This document shows, piece by piece, positions 55,001 to 62,801 of a stretch of 64,000 nt of DNA (position 1 is its first letter; the number at the start of each line of letters is the position of its first letter). The position numbers were made by a program, and so were the translations under genes. Below the pieces are notes generated by a model, which worked only from the letters and a program-made list of their open reading frames with translations, searched no databases and had not been told where the DNA came from. The DNA comes from Callaeas wilsoni (lineage: Eukaryota; Chordata; Aves; Passeriformes; Callaeidae): the NCBI GenBank assembly GCA_013398955.1, contig VWPU01002122.1:124001-188000 (forward strand), written 5' to 3'.

Positions 55001-58000
55001 GAGAAGATGTTGCATTTCCCATCCCCAGATTGTCCTGCTTACCCCATGCAGTTTTTTCATGGGACTTTACAAAATTAGGTTGCTATTACAGTTAATAATA
55101 AAATTTCTGAGCTTTGAACCTAATTGCCTTCCTTAATTCTTCTTATCTCTCTTAAATGCTCCTAAACCCTGATGAAATAATAGTCTCACTGTCACTTTTC
55201 AAGATGTCGCCTGCATGTCATTTCAGTTTCACTGCTTCAGTTCCCAATGAAGCCGCAAGTGAAATTCAAATGTAATAAAAATGAATGACTGTCCATCTAT
55301 TTGTCTATTGTGCAACTGTGGTAAAAAAGAAAGAAAAGCACCTTATTCTATGTGCATAGTTTGTCTTCACAAAGCAGTACAGGCTGTTTTCCGACACAGA
55401 CACAGTAATGAATTATGCTGAAAATAATGTGTGCTGTGTGAATCAATACCAGATTCCTGGAGCATTAAAATTGCCATTAGAAGCAACTATGCACTTTGTC
55501 TTTTTTCGTATTAAGTTTAGGAAAAATTCCAACTTTTTTTTCATCTCCTGGTTTTGCAACATATCACAGTCCTCATCAGAAACACCAGAAATCTGCATTC
55601 ATTTAATAGTATGTCTTCCATACTTCTTTACTATGCGTTTTTTCTTATTTTCCTAGATATTTAAGTAAAATGCTTGTACATTGGCAAAGGTTGTTTATCC
55701 TGACAAAGAAACAAAAAAAAATCTTAATTTAGCATCACACCTAGCTATGATTTCTGGCATTGCTGGCAGTGCAAAGTAAGGTACACAACAAAGCAAACAA
55801 AAATCTAGGTTTAAAAAGACATATTGCCAGATGGCAGGGTAATCATCAAGTGACGGCTCTGTTTATGTTCTTCTCACTTCACCTGTAAGAATGTCTACAT
55901 CTACAGCCTTCTGAATGCACTTCCTGTTTCTTTCTAGAGGGGAGGGGATGAGAGAGAGGAGAGGAACGTCACAATTTGGTGTCCAGTTTCTTCCTGAGAG
56001 AATGTTTTTTAGACTGGAAAACGAGCAGACGATTGCAAACGACAATCCTCTATACAGAACCCAAAGGCAAAATTACGAGGAGGAATAAAGAGAAGGTGTT
56101 CTTTCCTAGGAGCTTAGAGGGAACCCTGGGGGTTCAGTCAATTTATAAACAGCTGAGGCACTACTTTCAGTTGCATTTGTATCATGTCCATTTATATCAT
56201 ATGTACCTTAAGAAAACCCTTATTGAAGCATAATCTTTAAGCAGACTGGTCTAATTCAAAATTTTGTTTTTCTGTTACCTCTGACTTCTGTGTTTCTGTG
56301 TTCCTTTATGAGCCTATGTCATTTGGAAATACATCCAGTATTTCTAGCAAACCTAGAGAATCTTGTTACAACTGAAATGAAGCTGTCTTTTCTACTCATA
56401 AAGGTGCATGGCAGTGTTGGAGAGCCCTGGTGGATTTGGGTAGAAGACCCTACTAATGATCACATTTATCATTCAGAGTACTTCATCATTCAAAAGAAAC
56501 AGGTAATGGACTTCATTCAGAATCTCATAGCAAGACAAAAACAAAGTTAGTGAGATGTGGATTTGTCAGGTCAAACAGTATTTTGACCTAAGCAGATTTT
56601 CAAATCAGCAGTACAGCTTTCATTTTCAGATGTACTTGATCAACTTGGACTTCCACAATGTTTTTTAAGCTCAAATGTCCTTTTTATTCTATTCCTCCTT
56701 TGCTGGGGCAGTTATTTTCAGGTGATAAAGACAGACTGGAATGGTTTTGTCTGTTAAAGAAGAAGATGAAGCGCCAGTCTTACTTTTATCTCTTGAAGAC
56801 CACAGAAACAAAATTCATTCCAGGCAGTAAAATATTATATAAAGATGTAAACATTTGCATGCATACTTTATTGTTTTGTCTTAGCAATGCTTATGGAAGT
56901 AAGGCAAACTATGATTTTTCAAGTTACTGATTTTTCTGTGCAGTAATTATTCTCTACGTGTTTGCACTAGGTCATTACTAAAGAACCTCAGCTGCTGGTG
57001 TTCACAATCCCAATTTTTGAACCTCTTCCTTCTCAATATTACATTCGAGCTGTGTCCGATAGATGGTTAGGAGCAGAGGCTGTATGTATCATAAATTTTC
57101 AACATTTGATTCTTCCAGAGAGACATCCACCCCACACAGGTAACTTCAAATTTGATCATTTGCTTTAATTGATATTGCCCATATTGGGGGTTTTTTTATG
57201 GTAGTGCAATAAAACCCTTACTTCTGCTTTGTTGTAGAAAAGTTTATGGAATTTCACTTTGTGATATTTCTTCTCCAGCTTTCTAAGCTTTTCAATTCCT
57301 GAACAAAATGCAGGAATTTTGGTTTCGTCTCAGTATACTACCAGCCTTTTAGCTACTCCAGGTTCTCTATAAACCATAAGAAGACAGAACCTGTCATATA
57401 AAACTAAGCAAATCTCTGTGTTACTGTATGTCTTAGCTTAGTGCTTGCAAGCATTACTTTTCTTCTGGACTGGTTAAAAATAATCTTAGAGTGTCTTATA
57501 AATGGCATTCAGCAAAGAGCAAGCAGTGCTAAAATTTTGAAAATATGAAACATTTCACTATTTTTGCTGAGATACGTTTATCATAGCAAGTACTGTTACA
57601 GCACTGAACATCACATTCCATCTCATCAAGTTGTGGCCTTCCCCTCCCCCTCCTTTTTTAACACTTGGCACAGAAGCATATGTTTGTGTTTTGCTTCTTT
57701 TTTTCTGGATACATAAGTTGCTTTATACATTCATTGGGCCTGATGTCATTGTAAAACCTTTCCTCTGTAATTGCACTTGGCTCATCTAGCAGTCTGCTAA
57801 GTGAGTGCCTTCAGAAATGCACAGTTCTCATACAGTGTTGTCCTTTGGCATGCATAAATTCACATGTGTTTGTGAAGTGTTTAGCTATTGTTATACTGTA
57901 CCTACGCTGTCTGGAAAAGCATGTGTAACCTTTTTATCTAATTGACTGATCACTGACTACTATTCAGAAGAAACAGAAAGATATTTACACATCACCAGTT

Positions 58001-61000
58001 ATGGAGCCTCTAGGATTTATGGTAATTGATTTCAATTCCCATCTGGTTCCCACTCAACAATGAAGTACGTAGAGGCTCTGCTAGGCAAAAAAACCCTTCT
58101 TTCTCCTCAACAGAGCCCAAGAAATCACTGTTTCAGTGGGAATGATAAAACAGCCATAAGGTATCAGTGAAAAGCATGTGAAGAATATTAGGCATCATTG
58201 CCTCAGTAGATTTTATGACTCCCATATCATACCTTAATGTGAAGCACCCTGAAAAGACAAGGAGACCTCTAGCCACAAAAAAAAACCCCAACCCAAACTT
58301 CAAAGCAAGCATCTGCATAGCAGAATCACTGCAGTCTCCTTAATTTGGTATGATTCCAAATCCAATCTGGTTATATATATCATCTTCCAAATTCCACAGT
58401 CTCTAATTGTTTGGATAGCAGATGCCCGCAAGATATATTGAGAATCATATATTGAAAAGCTGTTTGTTTATTTATTAAGATTATGTCTTTAATTATACAT
58501 TTAAAGGATTAGATGCAAAATTTAGCTGTACTCATCTGATTTGTATTACTCCATCAATTTGGAAACTCCAACGAATCCTTCCTTCTTAAATAGATTTTTT
58601 TCCCTTGAACTTGAAATACTCCACATTCTGTTATCATAAGAAGCTGGACATACATATGATCTAATACAGTGAGTTTAGATCTTACTACAAGTGGGTAAAA
58701 AGAAAACAGGTATAAGAAAAAGATTAATATATGCAAGTAGCTGGTTGACAGCTGTCAGAGTACTTAAAAAATTACTTGCAGAAATATTTCAGAGCTATAA
58801 AAACAACTTTTCATTTTTCTTCATCAAAGTGAACAATTACCCAAATGTACACTCTCTGTCATATGATACACTAAGTAAAACATTTTTCAATGTAAATTGT
58901 TTTCCACTAAATTACTGGTTAATATATTTATCTTCATAATAAGCTATGTCATGTCATGGCATTTCTTGTCATGCACTTACGATTATTTTGTGGTTTTAGA
59001 GCTTCTGGATCTTCAGCCTTTGCCTATCACAGCCTTGGGACATCGTGAATATGAAGTTCTGTACAAATTCACACACTTCAACCCTATTCAGACACAGATA
59101 TTTCATACCCTTTATCACACAGACTGCAATGTTCTTCTTGGAGCGCCTACAGGTTCTGGAAAAACTGTTGCAGCTGAATTAGCCATCTTTAGAGTTTTTA
59201 ACAAGTATCCCACATCAAAGGTTTGTAAAATAGGTTTAGTAGAATCATTTTGTTATGAGCGTTTTTTCAGCAATAAAAAAGTCTAGAAGAAGACTGTGGG
59301 GAACTGAATTTTACTTTCTCCAATTTATATGTGTATGGATACAAAATGGTACAAAATTATGTACATTATGCTTTTATTTCAACTATTTCTTTTAATCAGT
59401 TGACAACTAGAGTTAAATCTGCAAACATGACATGCAGGCATGCTGGATTTCCTTTTCTTCCTTACTTAACTGCATTTCCTGCTTTAATCTCCTTCTACTA
59501 GCAGTGATACTGTTTTATAGCTATTAGTTCCCTTCCACATGCCTACAACTAGCCCAGTCTCTCTATTATTTAATGAGTTGCGATTAATTACTACTAGCCA
59601 ATTTTCTTTTCCAGTTCCCTCCTGTATTTTAAATTGCCTAAAAGCTGAAAAACTCACCTTTTGGAGTTTTGTTTTCAAAGTGAATATAGATCTGCTTCTT
59701 GACTTAGTCATATTGTCTTAGTTAACCGTAGTTTAGCTTTAAAGTCTTTCCAAAAGATCTTTGTATCTGACTGGGAGATTTTAAAAAAGTATAGCATTTC
59801 TATTAACAGAAATTGTGTACATAAATTTCTTAATCATCTTTGACTTTAAAAATCTTCATGTAATTTTTTTAGTCCCAAGTGAGGTAAACAAGTCACTCAT
59901 ACACTTTCAACTTATCTGTGAGACATAAAAAATAGCCAGTTCTTAAAGGAATATACCTTTTAGGTTTTAATAAAGCTGGAAGCCTGGCTATATCTTTTAA
60001 AGAATGTGTGTGAATTCTTCATGTAGCAGTTTCTTCATGTTCAAAAGCTTTTGAATTTTTAAGCATAAATCTATAAGTAAATATTTTTTGTACATGTGAG
60101 CCTATTCCCTTGTGGACTGCAGGCTTCTTTGAGAAAAATATTGTGACGTCTTGCTTAAAATAATCAGCTTTTTAATTTAATTGGTAATGTTTTAATAATT
60201 TAATGACATAACTAGAAGTCGGGTAAGATATTGCTTGCTAGAAATTCAGATTATTTCTGTTCCAGAATGTTAATGTGCAGATTTTATAGTCATGGCAAAA
60301 AAACCTACTATTACATAAGTGGGTTTTGATTTTAAAAGATGTGCTAAATATTTCAATTTCAGGAAATTATTCTTTATCTGGATTTATTTGCTTATTAATT
60401 GCTCAGGAAGAAAAACCAATATTTTCAGGCATTATGTCTGTTTTAAATATAATCCTGTTGTAGGTCATTTGAGGGACTCAGATCTTATTTATTTTAGCGA
60501 TTATGAATATGTTTAAATCTCACAAATACTATGTGTTGTAGGTACACTTTAGTAAAGGTTTCTTGTTTAACTACTAGTTTTGTGCCTTTTCTTTTGCAGG
60601 CTGTGTATATTGCACCCTTAAAAGCACTCGTCCGTGAGAGGATTGAGGACTGGAAAGTTAGGATTGAAGAAAAGCTTGGTAAAAAGTATGTTTCTCCTTA
60701 CCTAATCAGAGAAATGAGAAGCAAAAGAACAGCTCATCAAGTATGAATAAAATCTCAAAATACTTAGGCGTATTTCAAAAAGGGTTTTGGTTTTATACTG
60801 TCCCTCAGATTTCTAGTACTTGAAAAGTTCTATCAATAGTCACTGATAGATCAAAACTAAGATCAAAAATGATAGATCAAAAGTGATAGATCAAAATCAA
60901 AACTAAGAAAGGGATACACTTTGATACCCAGCTATTTTCGTTCTCATTGCTTGCCAGTATAAAAAATATGAAGCTCAGATTTCACTCCACAATATCCTTG

Positions 61001-62801
61001 GAAATTGAAAATGTAAGTCAAAATAAGCTCTCAGGCTGTAAGGAACATACAGGACTTGCATGAACTGTATAATAGTAGTCACACTATGTCCTTCATATAT
61101 AAATTAATATAATTTTATTCCTTGGTAACATTAATTTCCTGCTGATCTTCCCAGGTTTTGGAGTTCAGCCATTACTTTATGATTTATAAGGTATATCAGT
61201 CATGTTGATGCTTTCCAAAATTATAGTTTCCTGAATTAAAATTTTTATGCATAGGATGCATCTTTTAGGGCCTTCACCTTTTCTACATATAGCCTTTTTC
61301 CCAAATTAAGCTCAAAGCATGCCACAAGAGAAAGAGATGCTGCTCTGTGTACATGAAATTACCAGTAATATTCCTGTTGTTATCGCAGCAATGAGATAAA
61401 ATATTTTATGGTAATATTTCTTTTTTCTGAAATTTACAATTACTTGTGACTAAAATCTTGAACAGAATATACACATTACTTTGAGGAATTTTTGTTTGAT
61501 GTTCAGCTGGATTTAAAATGTGTCATTGAAGTGTCTAAAACCCACTACAATGGATCCATCTAAAATGATGGGTCACTGCAAATGCTGCAAACAATTCGAA
61601 AAAATCTGCTAATCTTCTTCAAAAAGTATTCTCAGGCTAATCTCTGCACCAGTCTTGATGGACCTTCACCAACAACTGCAATACACACAGCAGTTTAGCC
61701 TCATTATTCAAACCAGAGATCTATGCAGAACAGCAGGCAGCAACTTGGTAGCCTCCATGAAAGCTTTCATCCTGTCTGTGACAGGATGTTATGATTCACA
61801 TTACATCATACCAGTATTATGGTATCTTCATTTTGAAGAACTAGCTGTTGGTTTGGACTCATATTTGTCCTCTTCTTTTTACATGGTTTTGCTGAGGAAT
61901 GCTATTTGGTATTTATATGGTATTTACTAGGAAAACAAAGAGACAGGTTTATTTACTTAAAACAATTGTGAAAATCCTGTTAAATGTATTTGACCAGAAG
62001 CAGAATTACTTTGCTTAATTTTGTTTCTTTCCTCTTTTAAGAAATTAAGTTTAGGGGTGAATATTTGAACATTAAGATGTTTTAAAGCTCTATAAAGCCA
62101 AACCACTGTGCTTCTTGATTACAGGGTTGTAGAATTAACAGGAGATGTGACTCCTGATATGAGAGCTATTGCCCAAGCTGACCTGATTGTTACTACCCCA
62201 GAGAAGTGGGATGGTGTCAGCAGAAGCTGGCAGAACAGAAGCTATGTTCAGAAAGTTGCCATTCTTATCATAGATGAGATCCATCTTCTAGGTGAGCACG
62301 ATTCACTGCTTCTGATGAGAATCATTGCTAAATTTGAAGTGTGCTGTTACTTACGATGTGAATATACTTTTTGACATCTGAACCTTTTCTTTTTTTCTGA
62401 TTTTCCATTGACTTTTCATTTACTAGGGGATGAGAGAGGCCCAGTATTGGAAGTCATTGTGTCTCGAACAAACTTCATCTCATCTCACACAGAGAAGCCT
62501 GTAAGAGTAGTTGGTTTATCCACTGCTTTAGCAAACGCCAGAGACCTTGCTGACTGGCTAAACATTAATCAGGTATGAAAAAAGTTTTAGAAAATGGATA
62601 TGTATTTGTCCTGCAGAAAAACAAAATAGCAGTTGATAAGATAATTCAATATTAAACTTGAAAAAAATGTTCTCTTGTAGATGGGTCTGTTCAACTTCCG
62701 ACCCTCAGTGCGCCCAGTTCCCCTGGAGGTGCACATTCAGGGCTTCCCTGGCCAGCATTACTGCCCTCGCATGGCCAGCATGAACAAACCTGCTTTTCAG
62801 G
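3874..62801 (+). CDS. ASCC3: ASCC3 helicase, partial coding region (16 internal exons, joined)
   Basis: This is the central part of activating signal cointegrator 1 complex subunit 3, a tandem-cassette Ski2-like 3'-5' helicase. Known ASCC3 works with ASCC1, ASCC2 and TRIP4: in the nucleus it unwinds DNA for ALKBH3-mediated alkylation repair, and in the cytoplasm it is the motor that splits collided ribosomes (yeast relative Slh1). Sixteen exons join in phase to 2491 nt without a stop. In order they encode: RecA2 of cassette 1 ([24 protein letters not shown]), the winged helix, the first Sec63 module, and most of RecA1 of cassette 2 ([30 protein letters not shown]). Residue order matches vertebrate ASCC3 as I remember it, with scattered conservative changes. 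Brr2 (SNRNP200) is the nearest alternative paralogue, but the sequence fits ASCC3 much better. The start codon, the first half of cassette 1 and the C-terminal third lie outside the window. Confidence 0.97.
5259..5293. repeat. AT-rich low-complexity tract
   Basis: Overlapping copies of TTAATTAA-like units make a locally self-complementary AT tract. It is simple sequence with no function implied. Confidence 0.6.
6571..7010 (+). mobile_element. Solo LTR, avian ERVL-like endogenous retrovirus
   Basis: This 440-bp element starts TGTCCTGGTT and ends AACCAGGACA, a perfect 10-bp inverted repeat in the TG...CA form typical of LTRs. Features of avian ERVL-type LTRs, as I recall them, are the opening resembling TGG(C/T)TGGGACAGGGTTAATTTT and the later AAATTGTTCTTATCTCAACC segment, followed by a G-rich run before the end. 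No gag, pol or env sequence adjoins it, so it is a solo LTR left by recombination. It lies in the same orientation as ASCC3. The flanks AAGAG and TATAG are not an identical target duplication, so the insertion is either old or the site has diverged. GC content is clearly above the surrounding intron. Exact family name not assigned. Confidence 0.83.
15608..15614. other. Assembly gap (7 N)
   Basis: Seven unresolved bases come directly before an A-tract of 23 bases. The true length of the homopolymer, and anything next to it, is unknown. Confidence 0.98.
15615..15637. repeat. Poly(A) tract of 23 bases
   Basis: A homopolymer next to the gap; its length is unreliable. It could be a retrocopy tail, but no element is recognisable upstream of the gap. 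Confidence 0.85.
20524..21146 (+). mobile_element. CR1 LINE, 5'-truncated 3' end
   Basis: The sequence follows the 3' end of the avian CR1 non-LTR retrotransposon: TGCCCAGGTGGCCAAGAAGG, GTGAGGCCGCACCTCG, TCTCTACAACTACCTGAAAG, AAAAATTTCTTCACC, CATTGGAACAGGCTGCCCAG and ATGGTTTAGTGGGCATGATG, ending near the usual ATTCTG terminus. The frame corresponds to the C-terminus of the ORF2 reverse-transcriptase protein. 20857-21072 is still open ([19 protein letters not shown]), but an in-frame TAG after CTGTGGC near 20853 and short indels upstream break it. It is a dead copy in sense orientation within the ASCC3 intron, with moderate divergence judged by eye. There is no target-site duplication, as expected for CR1. 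Confidence 0.95.
25335..25374. repeat. 13-bp tandem repeat, three copies
   Basis: GTCACAGATTGAT, GTCACAGATTGGT and GTCACAGATCTGGT follow each other directly. The third copy has a one-base insertion. Confidence 0.85.
30892..30921. repeat. Interrupted (AAC/AAT)n microsatellite
   Basis: A run of AAC and AAT triplets within the long intron; likely length-polymorphic. Confidence 0.7.
31516..31592. repeat. 35-bp direct duplication, period 42
   Basis: Two copies beginning GAGTTGCTTTTAAGG and ending GAGTTCT lie at 31516-31550 and 31558-31592. They differ by a single base (AAGGGAG versus AAGCGAG), which suggests a recent local duplication. The array ends 308 bp before the exon B acceptor. Confidence 0.92.
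31901..32092 (+). CDS. ASCC3: ASCC3 exon B: RecA2 motifs IVa and V
   Basis: This exon has 64 codons, phase 0 both ends (window codons 46-109), after acceptor TCCATTCTAG. It encodes [17 protein letters not shown], then [10 protein letters not shown] and, at 32027-32071, [15 protein letters not shown], the motif V loop that couples ATP and nucleic acid contacts. It ends AHAVVIK before donor AAG|GTAGGA. It is nearly invariant relative to remembered vertebrate ASCC3. A very short intron separates it from exon C. Confidence 0.97.
32093..32417 (+). other. ASCC3: ASCC3 intron, 325 bp
   Basis: A short phase-0 GT-AG intron with no recognisable element. Confidence 0.93.
32418..32642 (+). CDS. ASCC3: ASCC3 exon C: motif VI and start of winged helix
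   Basis: This exon has 75 codons, phase 0 both ends (window codons 110-184). It reads [20 protein letters not shown], then QIFGRAGRP at 32481-32507, which is motif VI with its two arginines that contact ATP. It continues [20 protein letters not shown] into the winged-helix region and ends [10 protein letters not shown]. The acceptor CAACCAG is normal. The donor GAG|GTAACCTTT lacks the usual +5 G and resembles a U12-type site (see findings). Confidence 0.97.
32959..32975. repeat. Poly(A) tract of 17 bases
   Basis: A homopolymer about 320 bp after exon C; no transposon body is recognisable before it. Confidence 0.85.
33064..33120. repeat. 57-nt inverted repeat (hairpin)
   Basis: The left arm, 33064-33083 (CACTGGACATTTTTTCAGTT), pairs with the right arm, 33104-33120 (AACTGAAATGTCCAGTG). 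All 17 bases of the right arm pair and a 3-T bulge remains in the left, around a 20-nt loop. It could be a small folded RNA within the intron, a remnant of a palindromic element, or chance. Confidence 0.75.
38326..38346. repeat. (AT)n(GT)n microsatellite
   Basis: Five AT units run straight into five GT units; a typical compound dinucleotide repeat. Confidence 0.85.
38435..38456. repeat. Perfect 22-bp AT-rich palindrome
   Basis: The half-site AAAACTATTTA is followed directly by its exact reverse complement TAAATAGTTTT, and a partial third copy (AAAACTATTAA) starts four bases later. Confidence 0.85.
38986..39105 (+). CDS. ASCC3: ASCC3 exon D: winged-helix region of cassette 1
   Basis: This exon has 40 codons, phase 0 both ends (window codons 185-224). 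It reads [20 protein letters not shown], then [20 protein letters not shown], the helical segment that follows motif VI in Ski2-like helicases and packs against RecA1. The acceptor TATTTCCAG has a long pyrimidine tract; the donor is CAG|GTATAA. It is highly conserved. Confidence 0.96.
39106..43081 (+). other. ASCC3: ASCC3 intron, 4.0 kb
   Basis: A phase-0 GT-AG intron. It contains a 14-base direct repeat, TAATGTACTTTATC, near 41326-41361. GC-richer stretches at about 40800-41000 and 41880-42130 have no recognisable identity; the open frames in them are about 62 codons, overlap on both strands and look fortuitous. Confidence 0.88.
43082..43246 (+). CDS. ASCC3: ASCC3 exon E: end of winged helix, entry to Sec63 module 1
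   Basis: This exon has 55 codons, phase 0 both ends (window codons 225-279), after acceptor GTGTCTAG. It encodes [35 protein letters not shown], then [19 protein letters not shown]. The [10 protein letters not shown] segment marks the start of the Sec63/Brl domain found after each cassette in ASCC3 and Brr2. The first base pair of codons reads MD where I recall ID in human. The donor is GAG|GTAAAA. Confidence 0.96.
43247..44095 (+). other. ASCC3: ASCC3 intron, 849 bp
   Basis: A phase-0 GT-AG intron; its acceptor tract is T- and A-rich with few C (TATTTTTAATAG). No element recognised. Confidence 0.92.
44096..44182 (+). CDS. ASCC3: ASCC3 exon F: Sec63 module 1, ratchet-helix region
   Basis: A small exon of 29 codons, phase 0 both ends (window codons 280-308), encoding [20 protein letters not shown] then KAEEFEQIK, alpha-helical sequence of the Sec63 helical bundle that guides single-stranded nucleic acid. 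It ends AAG|GTAAAG. Confidence 0.95.
44183..46392 (+). other. ASCC3: ASCC3 intron, 2.2 kb
   Basis: A phase-0 GT-AG intron. About 44700-44940 is GC-richer than its surroundings and might be an old repeat fragment, but I cannot match it to a family. Otherwise AT-rich unique-looking sequence. Confidence 0.88.
46393..46569 (+). CDS. ASCC3: ASCC3 exon G: Sec63 module 1 helical bundle
   Basis: This exon has 59 codons, phase 0 both ends (window codons 309-367), after acceptor GTGTTTTAG. It reads [59 protein letters not shown]. The [11 protein letters not shown] and DSAYVAQNAAR pattern is diagnostic of Sec63-type domains in ASCC3, Brr2 and Slh1. Donor CAG|GTAAAA. Confidence 0.96.
46570..48551 (+). 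other. ASCC3: ASCC3 intron, 2.0 kb
   Basis: A phase-0 GT-AG intron containing a T21 tract at 47662-47682. No gene or transposon body recognised. Confidence 0.9.
47662..47682. repeat. Poly(T) tract of 21 bases
   Basis: A homopolymer in the intron before exon H. It could be the tail of an antisense retrocopy, but no body is visible on its left. Confidence 0.85.
48552..48777 (+). CDS. ASCC3: ASCC3 exon H: Sec63 module 1 helices and helix-hairpin-helix
   Basis: 75 codons plus 1 nt (window codons 368-443), starting phase 0 and ending phase 1. It encodes [18 protein letters not shown], then [40 protein letters not shown] and [17 protein letters not shown]. The [11 protein letters not shown] piece ends the ratchet helices; the [10 protein letters not shown] to DMRKDEIG piece is the helix-hairpin-helix region. 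The split glycine codon G|GT continues in exon I. The acceptor is TCACTTTCCAG, the donor GTGAGA. Confidence 0.96.
48778..52576 (+). other. ASCC3: ASCC3 intron, 3.8 kb
   Basis: A phase-1 GT-AG intron. A GC-richer block at about 50380-50790 stands out (see findings), and a 23-bp duplication lies at 51483-51528. Near 52334-52368 a run of eight G forms an inverted repeat with an upstream TTAACCCC. No gene or named transposon recognised. Confidence 0.88.
51483..51528. repeat. 23-bp direct tandem duplication
   Basis: Two adjacent copies beginning AAAGTCAGTATCA, at 51483-51505 and 51506-51528, differ at two positions. Confidence 0.85.
52577..52731 (+). CDS. ASCC3: ASCC3 exon I: helix-hairpin-helix end and start of Ig/FN3-like part
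   Basis: 2 nt plus 51 codons (window codons 443-494), after acceptor TTTTCTTGGCAG. Reads (G)[51 protein letters not shown]. The [10 protein letters not shown] strand begins the beta-sandwich subdomain that closes each Sec63 module. Its G+C content is higher than that of its neighbours. Ends CAG|GTAAAA in phase 0. Confidence 0.96.
52732..56403 (+). other. ASCC3: ASCC3 intron, 3.7 kb
   Basis: A phase-0 GT-AG intron. A perfect 10-bp doublet (TATACTATTG twice) occurs at 54041-54060. About 55840-56110 is purine-rich and GC-richer but unassigned. No gene recognised. Confidence 0.9.
56404..56502 (+). CDS. ASCC3: ASCC3 exon J: Ig/FN3-like part of Sec63 module 1
   Basis: 33 codons, phase 0 both ends (window codons 495-527): [20 protein letters not shown] then [13 protein letters not shown]. 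The EPWWIWVED and HSEYF motifs are typical of the beta-sandwich in ASCC3 and Brr2. The acceptor reads CTACTCATAAAG. Human has LALKKQ, as I recall it, where this reads IIQKKQ. Confidence 0.96.
56503..56970 (+). other. ASCC3: ASCC3 intron, 468 bp
   Basis: A short phase-0 GT-AG intron; no element recognised. Confidence 0.92.
56971..57139 (+). CDS. ASCC3: ASCC3 exon K: end of Sec63 module 1
   Basis: 56 codons plus 1 nt (window codons 528-584), starting phase 0, ending phase 1. Encodes [56 protein letters not shown]. The [18 protein letters not shown] and FQHLILPE patterns are the conserved end of the Sec63 domain, after which the linker to cassette 2 starts. The final G joins AG of exon L to give glutamate. 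Confidence 0.97.
57140..58999 (+). other. ASCC3: ASCC3 intron, 1.9 kb
   Basis: A phase-1 GT-AG intron at the boundary between the first Sec63 module and helicase cassette 2. AT-rich, with no recognisable element. Confidence 0.92.
59000..59220 (+). CDS. ASCC3: ASCC3 exon L: Walker A of helicase cassette 2
   Basis: 2 nt plus 73 codons (window codons 584-657). It reads [20 protein letters not shown], then [20 protein letters not shown] (a Q-motif-like segment), then [16 protein letters not shown] with Walker [10 protein letters not shown] at 59140-59166 and the catalytic lysine codon AAA at 59161-59163, and ends VFNKYPTSK. By homologue numbering this lysine is near residue 1356. Known studies treat this second cassette as the catalytically essential one. 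The donor AAG|GTTTGT is weak. Confidence 0.97.
59221..60599 (+). other. ASCC3: ASCC3 intron, 1.4 kb, non-consensus donor
   Basis: Phase 0. The donor is GTTTGT and the acceptor CCTTTTCTTTTGCAG is strong. No element recognised. Confidence 0.9.
60600..60685 (+). CDS. ASCC3: ASCC3 exon M: motif Ia of cassette 2
   Basis: 28 codons plus 2 nt (window codons 658-686): [20 protein letters not shown] then [18 protein letters not shown] is motif Ia, which contacts the nucleic acid strand. The donor is GTATGT directly after AAAAA; the last lysine codon is completed by the first G of exon N. Confidence 0.96.
60844..60907. repeat. Dispersed short direct repeats, TGATAGATCAAAA x3
   Basis: Identical 13-mers start at 60844, 60870 and 60884, and TCAAAACTAAG occurs at 60851 and 60897. 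This looks like local slippage or duplication. Confidence 0.85.
61768..61788. repeat. 21-nt hairpin with 3-nt loop
   Basis: CATCCTGTC, loop TGT, GACAGGATG: nine perfect base pairs, five of them G-C. There is no following T-run and no known element; a chance occurrence is possible. Confidence 0.8.
62125..62291 (+). CDS. ASCC3: ASCC3 exon N: TTPEKWD and DEIH box of cassette 2
   Basis: 1 nt, 55 codons and 1 nt (window codons 686-742). It encodes [40 protein letters not shown] and [20 protein letters not shown] and TTPEKWD are motifs Ib/Ic. DEIH at 62273-62284 is the Walker B box (near residue 1454 by homologue numbering) whose acidic pair binds magnesium and activates water. Human has VI, as I recall it, where this reads VV at the start. 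Acceptor TTGATTACAG, donor GTGAGC. Confidence 0.97.
62292..62426 (+). other. ASCC3: ASCC3 intron, 135 bp
   Basis: A very short phase-1 GT-AG intron between the DEIH box and the rest of RecA1. Confidence 0.95.
62427..62572 (+). CDS. ASCC3: ASCC3 exon O: RecA1 motif III of cassette 2
   Basis: 2 nt plus 48 codons (window codons 742-790): (G)[56 protein letters not shown] follows the DEIH helix. GLSTALANA is motif III, with S-T-A in place of the SAT of many helicases, as is usual in this family. Donor CAG|GTATGA, phase 0. Confidence 0.97.
62573..62680 (+). other. ASCC3: ASCC3 intron, 108 bp
   Basis: The shortest intron in the window, phase 0, acceptor TTCTCTTGTAG. Confidence 0.95.
62681..62801 (+). 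CDS. ASCC3: ASCC3 exon P: beta-hairpin/linker between RecA1 and RecA2 of cassette 2
   Basis: 40 codons plus 1 nt (window codons 791-831): [20 protein letters not shown] then [34 protein letters not shown] and MNKPAFQ are conserved in the Ski2/Brr2/ASCC3 group just before RecA2. The final G should start an alanine codon completed in the next exon, outside the window. Donor GTAAGC. Confidence 0.97.

Larger units (their letters stand above)
60686..62124 (+). other. ASCC3: ASCC3 intron, 1.4 kb
   Basis: A phase-2 GT-AG intron holding three TGATAGATCAAAA copies (60844-60896) and a strong 9-bp-arm hairpin at 61768-61788. No gene recognised. Confidence 0.9.
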
